Shown here one piece after another: positions 11,390-21,800 of a stretch of 64,000 nt of DNA. This stretch comes from Amyloporia xantha (lineage: Eukaryota > Basidiomycota > Agaricomycetes > Polyporales > Adustoporiaceae). Below the pieces are notes generated by a model. It did no database searches. It was given only the letters and a program-made list of their open reading frames with translations, and was not told the origin of the DNA. Numbering within the stretch: position 1 is the stretch's first letter; every line of letters begins with the position of its first letter. The translations under genes were made by a program, and so were the position numbers. The stretch covers positions 2,976,001-3,040,000 of the forward strand of contig JAYKKR010000001.1 in NCBI GenBank assembly GCA_036971615.1, written 5' to 3'.

Positions 11390-12140
11390 CTAGTGATCCG
11401 AAGCAGCGCCGGAAAAGGACCGAGAAAGAATAGCGAAGACAGGCACACATGCAAACACAAGCCGAGAGACAGATTTGAGAGAAAAGCAGAGAGAAACAAG
11501 AGAAACAAGTAAGCTGACCAACAAAGAACACCAAGACATGAGAAAAGCCGATTCCTGAGACTGACGCACGAGACGCTGAAAAAGACGGAGGAGTCGATCA
11601 CAGATGCAGAGCTGACGAGCAAAGAGCGCACAAGAATACAAGCGAGACTGGCCGGCAAGAAGACATCCAATGAGACTGCAGCCGAAGAGAGAGCAGCGAG
11701 CGACCCAGGAAACCAAGAAAGACTGACCAGCAACCGGAGCAAATATTGAGGAAGAAACTTTGACGAGAGACAGCAGCGAGCGATACAGCAATCCAGAAAC
11801 ACTAACCAGCGACGAGAGCGGAAACAAAGGAAGAACCAGCGACAGGACAACCGGAGAGCAGCTGATGATACAGAGCAACGATGAAATAGACCGCCGAGGA
11901 ACGCAGAGAGATTCAAGACTGACTGAGGAAAGCAAAGCAACATAGCACATTAGACAGAGCAGCGACGAGAGACTAGCGGACACCTAGAAGCACACGAAGA
12001 AACAAGGAAGCTGACAGACGACGAACGAGCAGAGATAGACAACCGACCGATGAGACGAGAAAAGAAGCACAGACAGATCCAGCCAGCGAGACCACAGAAA
12101 AGACTAGCCATAGCAGAAAAATCACAAAGAGAAGCGACGA
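11390..12140 (-). repeat. degenerate pyrimidine-rich tract (minus strand), copy B
   Basis: About 750 nt of AGC-rich, T-poor plus strand with recurring GACTGACCAGC and CAGCGACGAGAG-like units. On minus it gives long overlapping open frames in two registers (11362-11943 and 11390-11983), which argues for composition rather than protein coding. Confidence 0.6.
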
Positions 12141-12198
12141 GTGTTGCACCGAAGAACCTTGGTATATAAATAGTATTGAGCTTGAATACTTGATGTAT

Positions 12199-12510
12199 CT
12201 TCCCAATGACGTGTCTTGGATCTTGGGCAAGGAAGTCCGAGGCACAGACACCGACGCCGAGACTAGAACCAACAGACAGACCGTACTTGTGATACTTGCT
12301 GTGTCTTCTCAACAACTTGTCTTGGGTCTTGCGCTAGGAAATCCGAGGCACAGACACCGACGCCGAGACCAGAACAAACAGACAGACCGTACTTGTGATA
12401 CTTGCTGTGTCTTCTCAACAACTTGTCTTGAGTCTTGGGCTAGGAAATCCGAGGCGAAGAGACAGACACTGAGACTAGAACAAACAGACAGACCGTACTG
12501 GTGTTGTTGA
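12199..12510. repeat. tandem repeat, 106-bp unit, about three copies
   Basis: Units begin at 12199, 12305 and 12411 (CTTCYCAAYRACNTGTCTTG...), spaced exactly 106 bp, each with CCGAGGCACAGACACCGACG or a close variant and ACAGACAGACCGTACT. The third copy ends at about 12510. Degenerate relatives (CACAGACACAGAGACCAGAG, GCGTACTGTTGTTG) continue to about 12830. The unit length is not a multiple of 3, so the repeat does not encode a periodic protein. Confidence 0.85.
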
Positions 12511-14267
12511 TATCCAAGCATGGCGTTATATCTTGACCGCAACCTAGACGACAAGAGCATCAAACACAACAAGCAGAGAGAGCGTACTGAGAGCGGCGAA
12601 TGCGGCGTTGCGGCGTCGGGCGTTGCATCCTGGAAGCAGCATAGACAAGAGAGACAAAAGCATAGACACTCAGATTAGACCAAGGATAGAGCTCACTGCC
12701 GTTGATCGATATCGAAGTGTAGCCGAGAATCTTGTCGACAGTCTAGACGCTAGAGGACCAAGGCACAGACACAGAGACCAGAGCAAAAGCATAGAGCGTA
12801 CTGTTGTTGGTGACTTGCTGAAGACCTAGTCCAGAAGCCGACCATCGCGCCTTGAAGACCGAGACATATTGAACGAGAACCTTTTGCTGTCGATTTTGCC
12901 ACAGTGTGGCGGCGTCTTGATTGTAGGCCTAGTGACCAGAGCGTGAGATAAGATATCAACTATAGGGAAGGGAACGTACCGTTGTGGCGTTGAGAGTTGG
13001 AAGTGTGGCGCTCTTGATTTTGCGTTGACCAGGCGGAGACAGTGAACAGACGAGAGAACCAGACGAGAAACCAAGCAAGACAACGGTGGAAAGCGGACAA
13101 TAGCAAGACAAGCGACAGCAACACGAAGAGCCGGACAGAGAAAGAAAAGCGGGAAATAGCGGACAACAGCGAGAGGGCAACATTAAATGGGACAAAGCAA
13201 GAAGAGAGACAACAGTGAAAGTGTGGCACAGAGAAAAATAAACGATAGAGAAACCGGAGAGCGACGACGGACCAGCCAGAAGAGAGCTTGACGTGCGTTG
13301 AGTAGATTGTTAACTTGACATGTTGACTTGAATTGTGGTGGCCGGGTTTGAGTGGACGGATAGCATACCGGACTGACGATGAACAAGCTTGAAAATACGA
13401 CTTGAGGGCTTGATATAAACTTGGTGCCTTGCTCCGCCTTGTTGAAGACGACTTGAAGAATAGTACAGCTTACGAGTTGATTATAGGTGGGGATGGGGGC
13501 AGAGTAGAAGCAGAGGGGATGGAGGAAAGTAGGGGAAGGGGGCGGGTAGATGGTGGGGGTTAGAGAGCAAGAAGTATCGGGCAAGGGACCGGCCTTATAT
13601 GCTACGGCAACCAGCTGTGGCTGACCTCAACTGTGGTAGCAGCCCAAGCGTGGCTGAAGTCCAAGCGTGGCTGTCAGTCAAAGCGTGGTCAGCCGCGGAG
13701 TAGCACGTCCAAAGCGGACAATGCGCGCTGGCCACGTGATCGCACTCTGTATACCAGCCAATCAGAAAGATGTGTTCTATGATCGATTTGGCCCTACATT
13801 CTAAAGCTCCTCCCCAGAATTATCCAGGATTGCTCGCAGACATGAATACATACTATACTGTCGAGTCCAGTTCGAGTTCTTGGAGGAGGAGAGCGGGCAA
13901 TATTCATGTGTACATGTTGTGGGAGGCTGTGGTGTTATCGGCAGAGAAGGGCAGGATTTCCAACACCGCCAGATGGAAGGATCGATACGAGATTACTGGA
14001 CCCTTAGAGAAGCGTTGATGGATGGAGCCATCTAGCCCGGGATCACAGCGGAGAATGACTCGCAAAAGAACAAGGTAGCGATGCCGTTATTGCCATATAT
14101 GGGGATCTATAGCATGGCCACGTCGATAGAATTTGGACCTGAGGCCAAAGCGCAGCCCACCTCTCTGCCGTGGCCGTGGCCAGTGCGACAGCGACGTCCA
14201 ACCACAACCGGCGCGTCCCGAGACGGAGACATGTCACACGCGCCGATCCTTCTCTGCTTCGCCCTGC

Positions 14268-14275
14268 TGACGTCA
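14268..14275 (+). promoter_or_regulatory. CRE-like palindrome TGACGTCA
   Basis: Perfect bZIP (ATF/CREB-type) consensus about 230 nt upstream of the con-6 ATG, followed by CCACGTC. The first con-6 gene has a TGACGCA half site at a comparable place. Stress-linked ATF/CREB control is inference. Confidence 0.45.
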
Positions 14276-14390
14276 CCCCGCCACGTCGGCGCGCTGTCAG
14301 CCTAATATGGCAACTCCAGTATTCGAGAAAGAGCAGCCAGCTATGGAGCCCTTCCTTCACTTGCTGTTCTCCACAGCATCCTGTCAAGCA

Positions 14391-14396
14391 TATAAA
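14391..14396 (+). promoter_or_regulatory. TATA box of second con-6 gene
   Basis: TATAAA, 105 nt upstream of the ATG at 14501. Confidence 0.5.
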
Positions 14397-14500
14397 CCTC
14401 GCAGATGAATCGCATATCTCCTTAGAAACCTAGTATTGTACCCCCATCACCACCACTGCCCCACACAATCCGAGTCCCATCGATACCCAGCTCTCGTCCC

Positions 14501-14909
14501 ATGCCTGCCAACCCCGGAAACGTACACCGTCCCCACCATATCCGAGCATGTGCCATCGCTGACATACCTTGCACAGATTGCTCGCGGTTTGAGTAAGCCA
14601 TGCGCTACATAAGCTTCCACCGTGTCTCATGTCCCGCTCAGAGGAAGCCATCTCCAACCCGAAAAACTCGGAGGAGGCTAAACAGCGCGCTCAAGACCGT
14701 CTCGACCAAATGAGTGCCAGCGGAGAGCTCGACAGTTTCAAACCTCACGCAGGCCAGGTCGAGCGTGGCCACAAGGTCGGTGTGTTCTTTAGTAAGCTAT
14801 CCATACGACACTTACAATCACCGCGACTCAGGCTGCCATGTCCAATCCGAGGAACTCCAATAGGGCCGAGCAGCACTCCTACCAGATCATCGAGGACATG
14901 AGCATGTGA
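14501..14909 (+). CDS. con-6: con-6-type conidiation/stress protein, complete
   Basis: Three exons: 14501-14521 (MPANPGN), 14644-14775 and 14832-14909, giving 76 aa. Exon 2 reads EAISNPKNSEEAKQRAQDRL and ends ...VERGHK; exon 3 opens with the second family repeat (AAMSNPRNSNRAEQHSYQII). The two-repeat layout split by GHK, the tiny first exon and the length are those of the Con-6 family. All three junctions keep frame; the first donor, GTACAC, is weaker than usual. Its partner at 1-242 is about 14 kb away on the opposite strand. Role unknown beyond association with conidiation and stress in fungi. Confidence 0.85.
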
Positions 14910-15532
14910 AGAATGTGATCCCTCGAGTGGTGTTTTCTCTTGTATTCACTTGTGTATCCTTATCATCACGAACGCCTGTATCAGTACATCACGTATCCGA
15001 ATGTCGGACACCCTGTATCAGTAACTCATGCATTCCAATCTTAACAATCTCTGATTCAAGTATTCAACGTGCAACTCCAACTCTCAAGCGCATATCCCGA
15101 CAATGCAACGCGAGCGACTTTTCCATTGGATTAGCAAAAATGCACGTTATTATCAGTACGCGAGATAACGAAAGGGGGCGACTAGCGCAGGACAACAAAT
15201 AATCTGCAACAGTAGCTGCCGGGGAGATAGAATACGAATTAATAAATATTGCATATGGCATGTAGATTGCTGCGAGCACCGCAGGGCTCGCCCGCAGGAC
15301 GGATGTAGGTTTGTGTGGAACAGACGAGCAGAGAATGTCTCCAGTTAGAGTGTGGGCGAACCAGAACGAAACGAAACGAAACGCCATCAGCACCCGAAAA
15401 TTCAGTACCCAAAATACACAAGGAAAGCAAAAAACGATTAAGACGCGCCAGAAAAACACCCTCGACGAAGCACACGCACGGCGGTGCCCTCCAACAACAA
15501 GCACGCAGAGCCCCCCGCGCGCCACACGGTCG
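14910..15532. other. 3' flank shared by con-6 and the convergent 844-aa gene
   Basis: Tail-to-tail intergenic region; no feature recognised. Confidence 0.5.
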
Positions 15533-18327
15533 TCACCGCATCCGCCGGAGCTTGTCCAGCACCTGCGCCATGTCCTCCTCCTGCACCGCCTTCTTCTCCG
15601 GGCGCCCCAGCCGGAACCCACGCGGCACCTCCGCCTGCACCTCCACCGTCGTCGACTGACCCCGCACGTGGCCCTGCGACGTGTGCGGCCGCGGCGGGTG
15701 CTGTGCCGGGTGCCGCTGCTTCCGTGGCGCGTGGGCGCCGCCCGGCGTGCTCGTGCTCCCACTTGCGCTCGCGCGGGGTTCGGCGTAGCCGGGGAGCGTC
15801 TCGGACGCGAGCACGTCCGCGAGCGTGTTCGGCGCGACGCCGAAGAAGCGCGAGAGCTTCGCCGCGCGCAGGCGGCGCGCGCGGAACTCCTCCGGCGGCG
15901 GCGGGGGGCTCTGCGCGCGCGTCCGCTCCGACTCCATCTCGAGCTCGCGCTGTCCCTCCGTCATCGTGCGCAGACTCGGAAGACGGCGGGCGGAAGAGGT
16001 TCGAGAATGGTGGCGGCGTGTGTGGCGGGAGGGGTGCGGTGAAGGACGCGGGGAGGGGGAAGAGCGGCTCGAGCTCGCGGCCATGCGGGTTGAGCGGCGC
16101 CTGCGAGTGGAGGGAGAGCGTGCGCGTGTGGGAGGTCGTCGATGCGAGGGAGAGCGACTGGATGCTCGGCTTCGAGCGCGGGTGGTACGCGATCGTGTGT
16201 GGGACCGTGGACGCAGGCAGAAGGGGCGGGAGGACCCTGTCCGAGATGAAATGCGAGTCTGCGTGCGATTCTGCGTGTGCATGTGCGCCGGGGGCCTCCT
16301 CCTGAGACGGAATAACTACCGCCTTAAGACCAGCAAGTTGCGCTGAAGACTGCGACGCTGACGGCTCAGACTCCGGCTCCAGAGCGTCGGGATGCATACG
16401 CACGTCCGTCTGGCGCGCCTCCGCGAGCTCTGCGCCCGAGAACACGAGCGGGGACGGCGGCTCCGATATCGACTGGACCGAGTCGCGCACGCCGCGGCGG
16501 TGCACGGTGAGCGAGATGGAGCTCGACGCGAGCGAGGTGAACGTCGCGCGCGAGTCGCGCCGGTTCTCGGACACGGTCGTGAGGATCGAGATCGTGTCGA
16601 CCGTGTCGTCCGCGCCTGGCGGCTCCGCGACCTGGAAGAGCTCCTTGGGGGGCTTGTCGCCGAAGAGCTAGCGGAAGCAGGTACAGGGTCAGTGCGTGCG
16701 TACAGTGAGGAGAGACAGGCAGGTAATTAAAGGGTGTACACGCACCTGCATCATCTTCCGTGCGCGCCGCACATTCATCACCCGCTGCTTATCCGTCATC
16801 GGCTCGCCCAGCCTCGCCGCCTCGTCGTCCTCAACGACAGCCGCACTCGCCGCCTCGTCCCTCTCCTTTTCCTTCTCCCTGCCCCTCGCCGCCTCCGCCT
16901 CTCCCTCCGCGGCCCGCCGCGACACAAACGCGGACCTGTTCTTCCTCAGCTTCGCGCTCCTCATCGGCTCGGGCGTGAGCGCGCGCAGATCGAGGCTCAG
17001 CCGTCGCTTCGCAGCCACCGCGGCAGGCACGGGCGCGCGGGGCGCCGATGACACGCCGGAGGGACGTGCTCCGCAAGGGGAGGTGCGTGCGCGCGCGCGA
17101 GCTCTGTGGCGGCACTTGCAGGTGTGTGGGGATCGGGCTGGGCGAGCGGGAGGGCGAAGGCGAGGGGGCGAGTGAGAGCGAGGGCGAGGGCGATGGTGAA
17201 CGGGAGGTGGTAGGGCGTGGGAGGAGGGAGGGCGATGACGGCCGCAGGTGTGGCTGTAGAAGCAGTGTCTGTGATGCTGATGGGGAAGGTGTTGGGGATG
17301 CGGCACGCGACGGCGGTCGACGCGCAGGCGAGGCGGCACGGAGGCGGACGTCGGGACATGACTTGCGCTCGACGCGGAGATCGTAATCCGCAGCATCGAA
17401 ATTGTCGCCTCCAGTGTCCTCTTCTTTAATCTCAGCGACGGACGAGGGCGTGCGGCCGTGGCTCGCTGCGCCCTTCGTGGGTGCTTCCGACAGCGGCGAC
17501 TCGTCCTCGACTTCCTTGATCTCCGAGTGGATGAACGAGGGCGTCCTGGAGGGGATGAGGGACTCGGAGTAGAGCGCGCTGCTGGTGTCCGAGAGCGAGG
17601 TCGCGCTCCTGTTCTTGCGTGGTGCGAAGATGATGGGCGAGATGGGCGCGGCCCGTGTCTGTGGTGAGGGAGACGGAGAAGGGGATATAGACAGTGTAGG
17701 CTTCTGCTGGAGGACGGCAAGCGAGCGGGAACGCTGAATGCCTGACGCATCCTGCGACGGGACATCAATGCTATTTCTGACGGTAGCGCTGCGCTTCATC
17801 GAGCCCAGCTTGGGAGGCTGCAGTTGCGCGTCAGTAAAGCTCTTCGTCGAAGGAGACGGGGAAGGGGAGAGAAGCACAGGCGACATTGTCATGAGAGAGT
17901 ACGGATCCTCAAGCATGTCGCCCAGGCGGCGCGCAGGGGCGGACTCGTCCGGGACGACGACATTGCGCAATTTTTTGACCTTGCGTGCGAGGTTCATCCT
18001 GTGGCGAGGGATGCTAGTATATGATCTGGTGGGGGAGGAAAGCGAGGTCAGGTCAGAAGAATTGATAGATTGAGCAGAGGATGGAGGGAGCGGGGAGTGT
18101 TCGCCCTGCTGGGAGTAGACAGATGTTGGAGATAGCGGAGGGGTGGTGGTGGTGGTGTTGGGTGCTGCAGATAGCTCGCCTAAACGGACCGCATGGTCGC
18201 GCTGTGCTAAACCACTGGGCCGCGAAGAGGATTGGGCGGCCTGTGGAAGAGGGGGCAGGTTGAAGAGGCGGAAGGAGGGGATGAAGGAGAAGGTCTTGCG
18301 GTGGGACGTGGGCTGGTCACGGACCAT
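15533..18327 (-). CDS. low-complexity basidiomycete protein with two short conserved blocks
   Basis: Exons 17116-18327, 16746-17006, 16667-16048 and 15533-15974 give about 844 aa (divisible by 3). The 16672-16745 region is a clear intron (GTGCGTG donor, CTAG acceptor) joining MTDKQRVMNVRRARKMMQ to LFGDKPPKELFQ. The other two joins (109 and 73 nt) are my best fit: donors and acceptors there are weak, so single-base indels in GC-rich DNA are an alternative. Most of the protein is Ser/Pro-rich and probably disordered. The two conserved-looking blocks are the one above and EEFRARRLRAAKLSRFFGV near the C-terminus, both basic and amphipathic. No enzyme domain. Neighbours an ARF exchange factor read in the same direction. 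Function unknown. Confidence 0.65.
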
Positions 18328-18804
18328 TCGAGTGGAGAGGCTGCAGGGACGCTATAGCTATCGGTCGGGGGGAGGCGGTGGCAGGGACGGCGGAGTGTGC
18401 GGAGATTGGCGAGTGGAGGGGCAGGAGATGTGGCAGGTGTCATAGAGGGCGGGTTGACACAGCAGAGGAGAGGGCAGCTGAGGCCAGCAGAGACAGCGGC
18501 AGAGGCTGTCGACTTCCACAACGCGTCGCAGGCCTGAACCCGGCTGATGGCCAAACGATCGTCGCATTTCCTATCACGTTCCCCTAGCAACCATTTCCTT
18601 TTTCGTCGTCTCCCCTGCCTATCGAGGCACCCTTCCCGACGTCTGATTACCGACCCATCCCCGACACATCCCCGCACAGCGCCTACCGCCAATCATCAGG
18701 TACGCGTTTCGACTCCCACCCGTGCGCGTCACATCTATCAATAGCTCCTCCTACAATACATACGCCATAACTCAGTACTAATAAATCCAAGACCTGTACT
18801 CTAT

Positions 18805-21800
18805 CTAGAATGAACAATGCACAATGCAATGGCGAGAAATGAAATGCGACAATATAAACGAATGCAAGTGTCGACGACGACGGTCCGATCCACATAATAA
18901 ACTTACAGTGTAACTCATTAAACCTCCTGCATCATTCCATACTACACGTCCAGCATCGCGAACGACTCCGTCGCCCGACCGTACGCGCTCGCATCCCCAC
19001 CGCTCCCACCCAGGCCACCCTCTGCCCCGCTCCGGCGAAGATCGCTGCCCCGTCGCCGTGTCCTCCGAAATACTCTCGCTCCCCGTCCGCCCGTGCTTCC
19101 CAAACAGCACCGCGATCCGCAGGTCCGGCGGCAGCCGCACCAGCGACACCCGCTTCGCCGCCCGCGTCTTGTTCCACTCCTCCGCCTGCTCCTCCAGCGG
19201 CTCCGGCGCAGTCACGAACTTCTCGTGCCCCGCCCCCGCGTGCGACCCGCTCGACCCCGCGCTCCCCATCGACGGCTCCGCCGACACCGCGCTCGCCTGC
19301 GCCCGCCGAGACACATCCGGGAACGGGTACTCCCGCCGCCCCGCCGCCACGTCCGGCAGCGGCGACGTCCTCGGGGACTCGAGCAGATACGCGTCGTGCA
19401 CCTCCCGCGAGTCCCGGATCGACGCAGACTCCGGGCTCAGATCGCTCATATCGTGCCAGTCCGCACTCGACACCGCCGAGTGGAACGACTCCTCCCCCAG
19501 CGACGTGTCCCGCTCCTGCGAGCTGACCGACGTCCGCGCCGTGGACGACGTGCTCATCACCGATGGCGACGCGGCCAGTAGCCCGTCCGCCCCGTCCAGC
19601 AAGAATGGCTCCGTCACCTCCACCTGGAGTATCGGCGCCCGTTGGCCCTGCAGCGCGAGCTTGTCCGTCGCCGCACGCATCGCGATCCGCTTCGTGCGCG
19701 CCCAGTCCCGCTCCTCCGCGCGCAGGTCGTCCGAGAGCACGTCGCGGTAGCACCCGAGCTTCTCCAGCTCCAGCCGCACCTGCATCACGCGCTTCGCCGC
19801 GCCCTGCACCGCGCCCTGCACGCGGTCGCGCGTCGCGCGCTGGAACGGCGTCAGCACCGCCAGGTTGCGCACGAGGCGCAGGTCCGCGTCGAGCTGCGTC
19901 TGCGCGCGCGCGAGCCGCGTGTCGAGCTCGAGCAGCTTCCGCCGGATGATCTCGGAGCGCGAGGACCCGCGCGACGCGTCGCTGGTGTCGGAGAGGGGGG
20001 ACATCGGAGAGGTGGGCGGGGAGCGCGACGCGGACTCGAGGCTCTGCGTGCGAGGGCGGATGATCGGTCGTCCGGTCGGCTCCTCGGATGACCAGCGCCC
20101 TGAGGCGGCCAGCTCCGTCTTCACCTCGTCGAACGTGGCTTTGAACAGCCTCGCGGAGCTCTCCATCTGAGACTTCGGCGAGTCCACCACGGTGGAGGCG
20201 ATGGAAGCCTGCCTTGCAGGTGCTGAGGCGGGAGGAGCGAGCAAGCCGTTGGGTGACGCGGAGAGATCTGTTGTCGACATGTCCAGGTCTCCTGGCGATC
20301 CCCCATACCATGTCCGCACCCGTGGCGAAGAGGCCGATGTTGCACGATGCTGTATTTCCCGCATATGTGAGGCGGCTGCTGCTATGCCTGTGAGCTCGAT
20401 ATCTCGCTGGTTCATTCCAAGGGCCCGCATACGGACACCAGCCGTCTTGAACGCACTGGCGTAGTTAATCCGGGAGATCCATTCGTTCATCTCGTTCTCC
20501 TCCGAGCTTTGCAGGAGGTAGAGACGACCGTCAGGCATCACCAGACGCAATGTATAGGGATGCTATATATCGACAGCGTCAGCTTGTCAACTTGTCAAGG
20601 CATGTAAACGACACGCCCACGCACCTTGGTGTAGGATTTATCGAAAACAGCGATCGCATCCTTGACCGAGATGTACTCGTCAGGCTGCGGTAGCGCCGCG
20701 CGCGACAACACATGTCCATTCGACGGAGCAATATGGCCCTCGATGGCCCGCGCCCACGAGGCATCCCGGAAGAACACTAGCTGCGAGCCCGTCAGGAGAA
20801 CGCACCACTCTCGCCACTTGCGATTCAACGCTCGTCGGCCACCCTCCAAGGTATCATCCTTGCGCAACAGCACACCGACCTTGGTTACCTTGATCGAATG
20901 GTACACGCTGAACGGTGGTAGAGTCGCCACGGCCCCCATAGAGTTTTGAAACAACGGACCCGGTCCTCCCGCGACACCCATCCCAAACCACGGCGCACTG
21001 GGATACCGATTTTCTGCCGCAATATCCACATTGCCTGCCATGATAAACGCACGTAGCAGTTCCTCCTCGTCCCATGGACCACCAGTGCCTTGATATACAT
21101 ACGGACTTTCAGGAGGAACAAGCGAGTTGACGTTGACACGCAGATCATCGAGCAGATTCTATGCGAGCGAGGATGTCAACAAGGGTATCCTCGGGAATTA
21201 TCCTGATACTTACACGTGCAATAAGATAATATGGGTCGATCTTATTACTCTTGCCCAGTAGGGTAGTCGTGCTCCCGGGCGTCGTCGGCATGTTGAAAGT
21301 GGACATGCGCCGTGCATCAGGGACTAGTCCACGTTGACCATTGACATCCAGAGGATCCTCGATGAAAATGAAGGGCGCGAAGACGATGTTATCGTAGAAG
21401 CACTACAGAGATTGGTCCGATGAATACATCGAGATCGCCACGGTGGCAAACAAATCTTACATCTAGGACCTCTGGCGCCACCCCAGGCAGGCGAGTGTTC
21501 TTGACATAGTCGGGCTTCGTCATCTTGCGTTTGTTGGACTTGTTGAATGCATCGGTATGTAGCATGATGAGACTGAACGCTAGAATATAAGGATGGTCTA
21601 ACAGGCATAAAGTCGGTATCCTGAACAACATTGATAGAACCAGCAGGAACGTACCATCAGAAGTGAAGAGATTGGGATTACACTGCACATATCTTGCCGC
21701 GAACGCTTCGATCACACGATCGATCTGCTGCGTTTCACGAGGAAGTCCGACGTCCATCAGAAGTTTGCGCACGGCGACATCCAAGGGATCCGCAAAGAAA

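Larger units (their letters stand above)
11006..13742 (-). repeat. long repeat element, copy B (~2.7 kb)
   Basis: Second copy of the element at 7740-9663: the left block (from about 11010), purine-rich tract (11390-12140), AACAGTGAAAGTGTGGCAC block near 13210 and right block (13300-13742) are in the same order. It is longer mainly because of a 3 x 106 bp tandem repeat and degenerate follow-ons at 12199-12850. The right block carries TTATATGCTACGGCAACCAG near 13595 and the GTGGCTG/AAGCGTGG repeats. The left block also holds an exon-like frame (LAEVRKYTEGMPKTQV) resembling the gene relic at 5403-5507. Confidence 0.65.
13743..14500. other. intergenic; promoter region of second con-6 gene
   Basis: No coding exon supported. 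The last 240 nt carry a palindromic CRE (14268-14275) and a TATA box (14391-14396). Confidence 0.5.

Noticed and set aside
11362..11983. Two overlapping minus-strand ORFs of 193 and 197 aa
   Set aside because: They occupy different frames of the same T-rich, stop-poor strand and read as Leu/Ser/Cys/Val runs; composition, not coding.
15484..16346. Plus-strand ORFs of 273, 243 and 173 aa
   Set aside because: GC-rich shadows of the minus-strand 844-aa gene; Arg/Pro/Ala low complexity.
19058..20170. Plus-strand ORFs of 230, 162, 149 and 128 aa
   Set aside because: Antisense shadows of the Sec7-PH C-terminal exon.
18932..20311. 459-aa minus-strand ORF
   Set aside because: Out-of-frame shadow of the Sec7-PH last exon, dominated by Gly/Ala/Arg.
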